A DNA stretch of 32,246 nucleotides, taken from Zancudomyces culisetae (taxonomy: Eukaryota > Kickxellomycota > Harpellomycetes > Harpellales > Legeriomycetaceae). The notes beneath the pieces are model-generated. The model was not told the origin of the DNA, ran no database searches, and saw nothing but the letters and a program-made list of their open reading frames with translations. Within the stretch, counting starts at the first letter, position 1; each line of letters begins with the position of its first letter. The stretch is taken from positions 1 to 32,246 of the forward strand of contig LSSK01000681.1 of NCBI GenBank assembly GCA_001969505.1, read 5' to 3'. Shown piece after piece: positions 28,844 to 32,246 of the stretch. A program made the position numbers and the translations under genes.

Positions 28844-29627
28844 TGTTGTTTACCCACCCTCTACATTGAAATTGTTTCAATCGGTAACACTACTATCCTT
28901 CTCGCTGTTAAATTCCTCTATGTAATTTGAAATTCTAGTGTGAAAGGGCTAAATTACAATTCTAATAGCGAATTCAATTTTAGCCGTATTTTGTACAAAA
29001 AAAATTCTTTAAATTTCACCAATTTACCTATAACTTTAAGGCAGGTATGTGTAAAAGTTTTGGGGGAGGGAAACGGGAAGGAGAACGGGAAGGGGATTAC
29101 TGGTGGTAAAACGTAGATCAAGCATGAAACTTTGACTTGGGCTGCCCTCTACAGGATTGCACTAATGTCCTGTCAATTTTCAGCAAAACGTACTGTTGTA
29201 AATGAACTTCACTTGATATGAGTAAATTTAGCTACAAGTGAACTAAATATTTTCATCTGACCAATTCTTCGCATGAAAATGCGTACATCCCTTTGTTTAT
29301 GACGCACATCTTACCTAACCCTCCATTTTCAACCTTCTTTTTTGACATCATAACTTGGTTTAATCATGGTTTATCATTGATTTTTTCAACCACAAAAAGT
29401 TATATTGAGAATCTTCATTTACGCAGCGAATAGTCAAAAGCTAATGATACTAAAGTAATCAAAACAGATACTATGTAGATATGTAATAAAAATGCAAGCC
29501 AGTGCTAACAACCCATTACATTATAAACGCATTCCTGGTCAATTATCAGCAGTATGCACATATTCTTTCCATTTAATTTACCACATAATTGAAGCCTCCA
29601 AATTTTCCTGGGAAAATGCCATCAGAT
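28844..29627. other. Intergenic region, ubinuclein gene to COX6A gene
   Basis: About 780 bases holding the ubinuclein promoter and the COX6A 3' region. A G-rich GGGAA repeat patch lies at about 29061-29097. No gene is seen. Confidence 0.6.
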
Positions 29628-30106
29628 TTATTCTCTAACTTCGTTAACCAAGGGGTTGAAGAACAGTGTACGTTTTCCATCTCCAAATGGGAAATCCTTG
29701 CGGTGTACACGAAGGTATTCAAATGGTTCATGCACAGCTGGGTGCTCTCCAAGATGGTGTATGTGTTCCATTTCATCCTTCATAAGTACGACGCCGAATG
29801 TCATGCATAGTGGGATTGTCAAATAGATTGAAATTTTCTTCCATGTGTCAGAACCGACTATGAATATTTTTAGGTATATTATAACATCAATAGAGCACAC
29901 GTACGATTAATTGCTTGGACCAAAGGTAGCATTTGGTCATATTTGAAATCCTGTTCCTATATCCTTACAATATTAAGAGCAATCTTACCTGATGCTTCGG
30001 CCTTAGTGGCTTCGATTTCTGCTTTAGACAGGGCTGAAGAGTAAAGTCTCTTTGAGGTTCCACGGAATGAAGCTGCAGCAACTCTCCTGATTGGCATGAA
30101 ATTCAT
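29628..30106 (-). CDS. COX6A: Cytochrome c oxidase subunit 6A, mitochondrial
   Basis: Two exons: 30106-29989 and 29857-29628, with a 131-base GT-AG intron (29988-29858). The product is 115 residues. Exon 1 encodes an Arg/Ser/Ala-rich presequence (MNFMPIRRVAAASFRGTSKR) and the first matrix residues. Exon 2 encodes SDTWKKISIYLTIPLCMTFGVVLM (42-65), the single transmembrane helix, then a His-rich segment and the family signature YLRVHRKDFPFGDGKRTLFFNPLVN (87-111). The subunit sits in the inner membrane at the edge of complex IV, where it helps dimerisation and adenine-nucleotide regulation. The longer frame reading through the intron gives a false N-terminus. Confidence 0.95.
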
Positions 30107-31302
30107 CTTTAATATTCTTTACTGGTTTTCGTTGCTTTCCTTTAATATTTCGTATCGATAAAGCACTAATCACAAAAAAAAATTATATAAATAGTATTTT
30201 GTTAGTCGCATTCATCAAAAATCTAGCATCCAAAACTTAAATTAAACTAATTTTAAAACCAGTTCAACGATAAGGAAGGGTAGGGAAGATTTTTCCAGAA
30301 ATTCTCCTAGTGTAATCTCGACTCTCTTAATACCTCTACTGAATTAGAGATGCAATAGGTGTTTCCTAGCATATAAAGCATACTTACCTAAAGTAACTTT
30401 TATCCTTTTATCAAAGTTTAACAGTGTTTTTGCAGTTTTCTTGTAAGAAAATTAATTTTTAACAGTTTTTTACAAAAAATTTTCAGCATTACCGTTATCA
30501 AATGCTTGCACCTATAACTTTGGCTATGTCCCACTTGCCGCTTTATCTAAAACTCGGCCCATTACTGGAACAAAAAGTAATCAATCTCAATTCCAATAGC
30601 GTAGCGAATGCCATAATGGATATTTAAATAATGGAAAAAAAACCCAAACGAATGGTTTGCGGCAAATGAATTCTTTGAAAAATGTACAGGAAATAAACTG
30701 AAAACAAACCCAGAAAAAAAATCAGGCGATGTTATCAAACTAGATAAAAGACTGAGCTGATATGTCCAATGCAAACAGCAACAACTGGAAGCTTTTAAAT
30801 CTTGCGGATTTCGATGCATTCATTCATCCAATTCAACCTCTAGTTATCTGGGTATACTTACCTCAAAAAAAATCTATAGCCTTTCACCTATTACTAAAGC
30901 TTGGTTGAAGCACCACCATGTACCATTACAACATACCAGCTGCTAACTCGTTGAAAGACGTTCAGGTAGCTTGACAATATTATTTTCAAGATTATATAGT
31001 ATGCTATTAGCAATGACGTACTGTTTTTTCAGCTATGTTTTGTATTTTTTGCTTACCGTGACTTGTATAACACGGTCATAAAACCTATTAAAGTATACTC
31101 ATAAAACTGCTGTGTTTTCCCTTGAAGAGCGAAATAATTCAAACTCAAAGAACATTAAAATACAAACCAGCGATCCAAATCGGAGTACAACCAGGTACAT
31201 ATTCCCCCTACATCACAAACATAGCCAGTAGAAATAACAATGTACGCTGGACCATTTCAACAAAAAACAGTTCTGGGTTGAAAATAAAATTAAAATAAAA
31301 AG
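30107..31302. other. Intergenic region, COX6A gene to tRNA-Ala
   Basis: About 1.2 kb. Several GTAAGT-like donor sites on the minus strand (near 30386, 30859, 31072) could mark untranslated leader introns or a non-coding transcript. I could not link them into a protein. The open frame at 30562-30819 has no family features. Confidence 0.5.
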
Positions 31303-31375
31303 TGGAGAACCCGGGCATCGATCCCGGTGCCTGACGCATGCGAAGCGCCCGCTCTACCATTTGAGCTAGTTCCCC
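31303..31375 (-). tRNA. tRNA-Ala, anticodon CGC
   Basis: A 73-base intronless cloverleaf. Acceptor stem GGGGAAC/GTTCTCC contains the G3:U70 wobble pair that identifies tRNA-Ala, with discriminator A. The D arm is GCTC/GAGC, the anticodon stem GGCGC/GCGTC with loop TTCGCAT (anticodon CGC, reading GCG), and the T arm CCGGG/CCCGG with loop ATCGATG. The A at position 54 is unusual in general but is also found in animal tRNA-Ala. Downstream on the minus strand, T-rich sequence including TTTTATTTT can serve as the RNA polymerase III terminator. Confidence 0.96.
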
Positions 31376-31870
31376 ACATTTTTTTTAAAAACGTTAAAAA
31401 GTATATAAATAATCTTAAAAGTATATTCTACTAGCACTTGTAGTTTTTTTAATTGTTTATAACGCAATTTTTAAGGATTAGTAGTATATTTTACTAATAC
31501 GAGTTTGTTTTCAATTTACCATTTAATTAGATTATTTTTGCTAAAACTCTTACCTAGGTGAATATTTTGTAATCATATTTAAGATGTACTTCTTAGATTA
31601 TTATTATAAATTTTAAGTAATCTTGTTTCGTTGTGCTCATCAGTCACAAATTCAAATCTGCTTGTATTTTTTTTGTTTTAGTTTTTTTTATTAGTATCAA
31701 TATGCTTTTAATCACTTTTAACCAAGTTTATAAAATTATGGTTCTATTCTTACTATAATATGAAGGATATAATACTTTAAAAAAATACACAATAAATCAT
31801 ATACAACAATTGATATACACGCAGAAATAGTTGAACAAGACGTACGCATAAAAACCAAAAGCAAGTGTAA
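31376..31870. other. Intergenic region, tRNA-Ala to partial CP2-like gene
   Basis: About 495 bases, very A+T-rich, with no gene seen. It should hold the 3' untranslated region of the CP2-like gene. Confidence 0.6.
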
Positions 31871-32246
31871 CTAATATCTCAATAATATGGCCTTTATGTT
31901 TTGTTCATTAAAGTATACTAACTCGGCCGACATGCCTTGCTCGTCTTCCATACGCTGCACTTCTTTGTCATCAAGAAAAATGCGTAACCCCGTTGTTGTT
32001 TCTCTGAAAACTTCAATATACTGCTGTTGACTATCTTCAGTCAGATAAAAACGCAGTTTTTCTAGTAAACAGCCTACAGTTAATTTTTCTAGGTAGATAG
32101 CATTGTATCTATCACTACCATAAAAGTTTACATACAAGCATAGCTCGTAGTTTTTAGTTCTCTTTCTAGGTACATATCCAGGATCAAACCCGTCAATAAT
32201 TGTATTCTTTCGATTCTTTCCATTTCGAGATACAACTATTTCTTTA
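31871..32246 (-). CDS. Probable CP2/Grainyhead-family transcription factor, C-terminal part
   Basis: The 3' end of a gene that leaves the window; 124 residues are readable before the stop at 31871, open to the window edge. The pattern fits the C-terminal dimerisation domain of Grainyhead/CP2 factors: a basic RKRTKN, then LCLYVNFY (a first strand), AIYLEKLTVGCLLEKL (strand and helix), GLRIFLDDKEVQRMEDEQG (strand and helix) and a final strand YFNEQNIKAILLRY. Animal family members end in a similar ubiquitin-like fold with an LVNMDD-type strand. In fungi such factors have been linked to cell-wall and spore genes. The DNA-binding domain would lie outside the window, so this is a moderate call. Confidence 0.5.
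   Translation of the reverse strand, partial: KEIVVSRNGKNRKNTIIDGFDPGYVPRKRTKNYELCLYVNFYGSDRYNAIYLEKLTVGCLLEKLRFYLTEDSQQQYIEVFRETTTGLRIFLDDKEVQRMEDEQGMSAELVYFNEQNIKAILLRY

Noticed and set aside
30562-30819. 85-codon minus-strand frame between COX6A and tRNA-Ala
   Set aside because: Hydrophobic low-information sequence without family features; no good splice connection found.

Overview
The window reads as A+T-rich nuclear DNA of a filamentous or early-diverging fungus. The evidence is a fungal SUN-family cell-wall protein, a sphingolipid C9-methyltransferase of the fungal type, a ubinuclein-type HIR subunit, short GT-AG introns (68-135 bases), a eukaryotic tRNA-Ala, and nuclear genes for complex I, cytochrome oxidase and the mitochondrial ribosome. 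The wide gene spacing, a secreted trypsin and a CP2/Grainyhead-like factor would fit a zoopagomycete such as a Kickxellomycotina relative. That placement is an inference and I cannot verify it here.

Bases 1-7162 form a large inverted structure. Two almost identical arms (1-1367 and 5793-7162) each carry one gene for a 281-residue START-like (DUF3074-type) protein and a minisatellite just upstream of it. The arms point inward around a 4.4 kb spacer with two minus-strand genes: the complex I TYKY subunit (two exons, targeting peptide encoded by the first) and a SUN-domain cell-wall protein. The left arm runs off the window inside the minisatellite.

Bases 7163-17180 are gene-poor. They hold a decamer tandem array, a three-exon protoglobin-like gene with a C-terminal membrane anchor, and a secreted protein resembling bacterial ABC-type iron-binding proteins, followed by about 5.3 kb with no recognisable gene. 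Bases 17181-20441 carry two secreted-protein genes, a small four-cysteine protein and a trypsin-like protease. These and the iron-binding-like gene have clear TATA-box-like sites upstream.

Bases 21980-32246 are denser and mostly housekeeping: sphingolipid C9-methyltransferase, BAP31-like ER protein (three exons, one of 24 bases), mitochondrial ribosomal protein bS6m (two exons), a three-finger C2H2 factor with an AT-hook, a ubinuclein/Hpc2-like histone chaperone subunit, cytochrome c oxidase subunit 6A (two exons), tRNA-Ala(CGC), and the 3' end of a probable CP2/Grainyhead-family factor that leaves the window. Several genes are only complete after splicing; I rebuilt their exons from reading frame, GT-AG borders and family fit. 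There is no CRISPR array, operon, rRNA or intact transposon that I could see, and nothing clearly forms one new multi-gene system. The most unusual items are the inverted duplication with its sharp divergence boundary, the membrane-anchored protoglobin and the split Hpc2-related domain.
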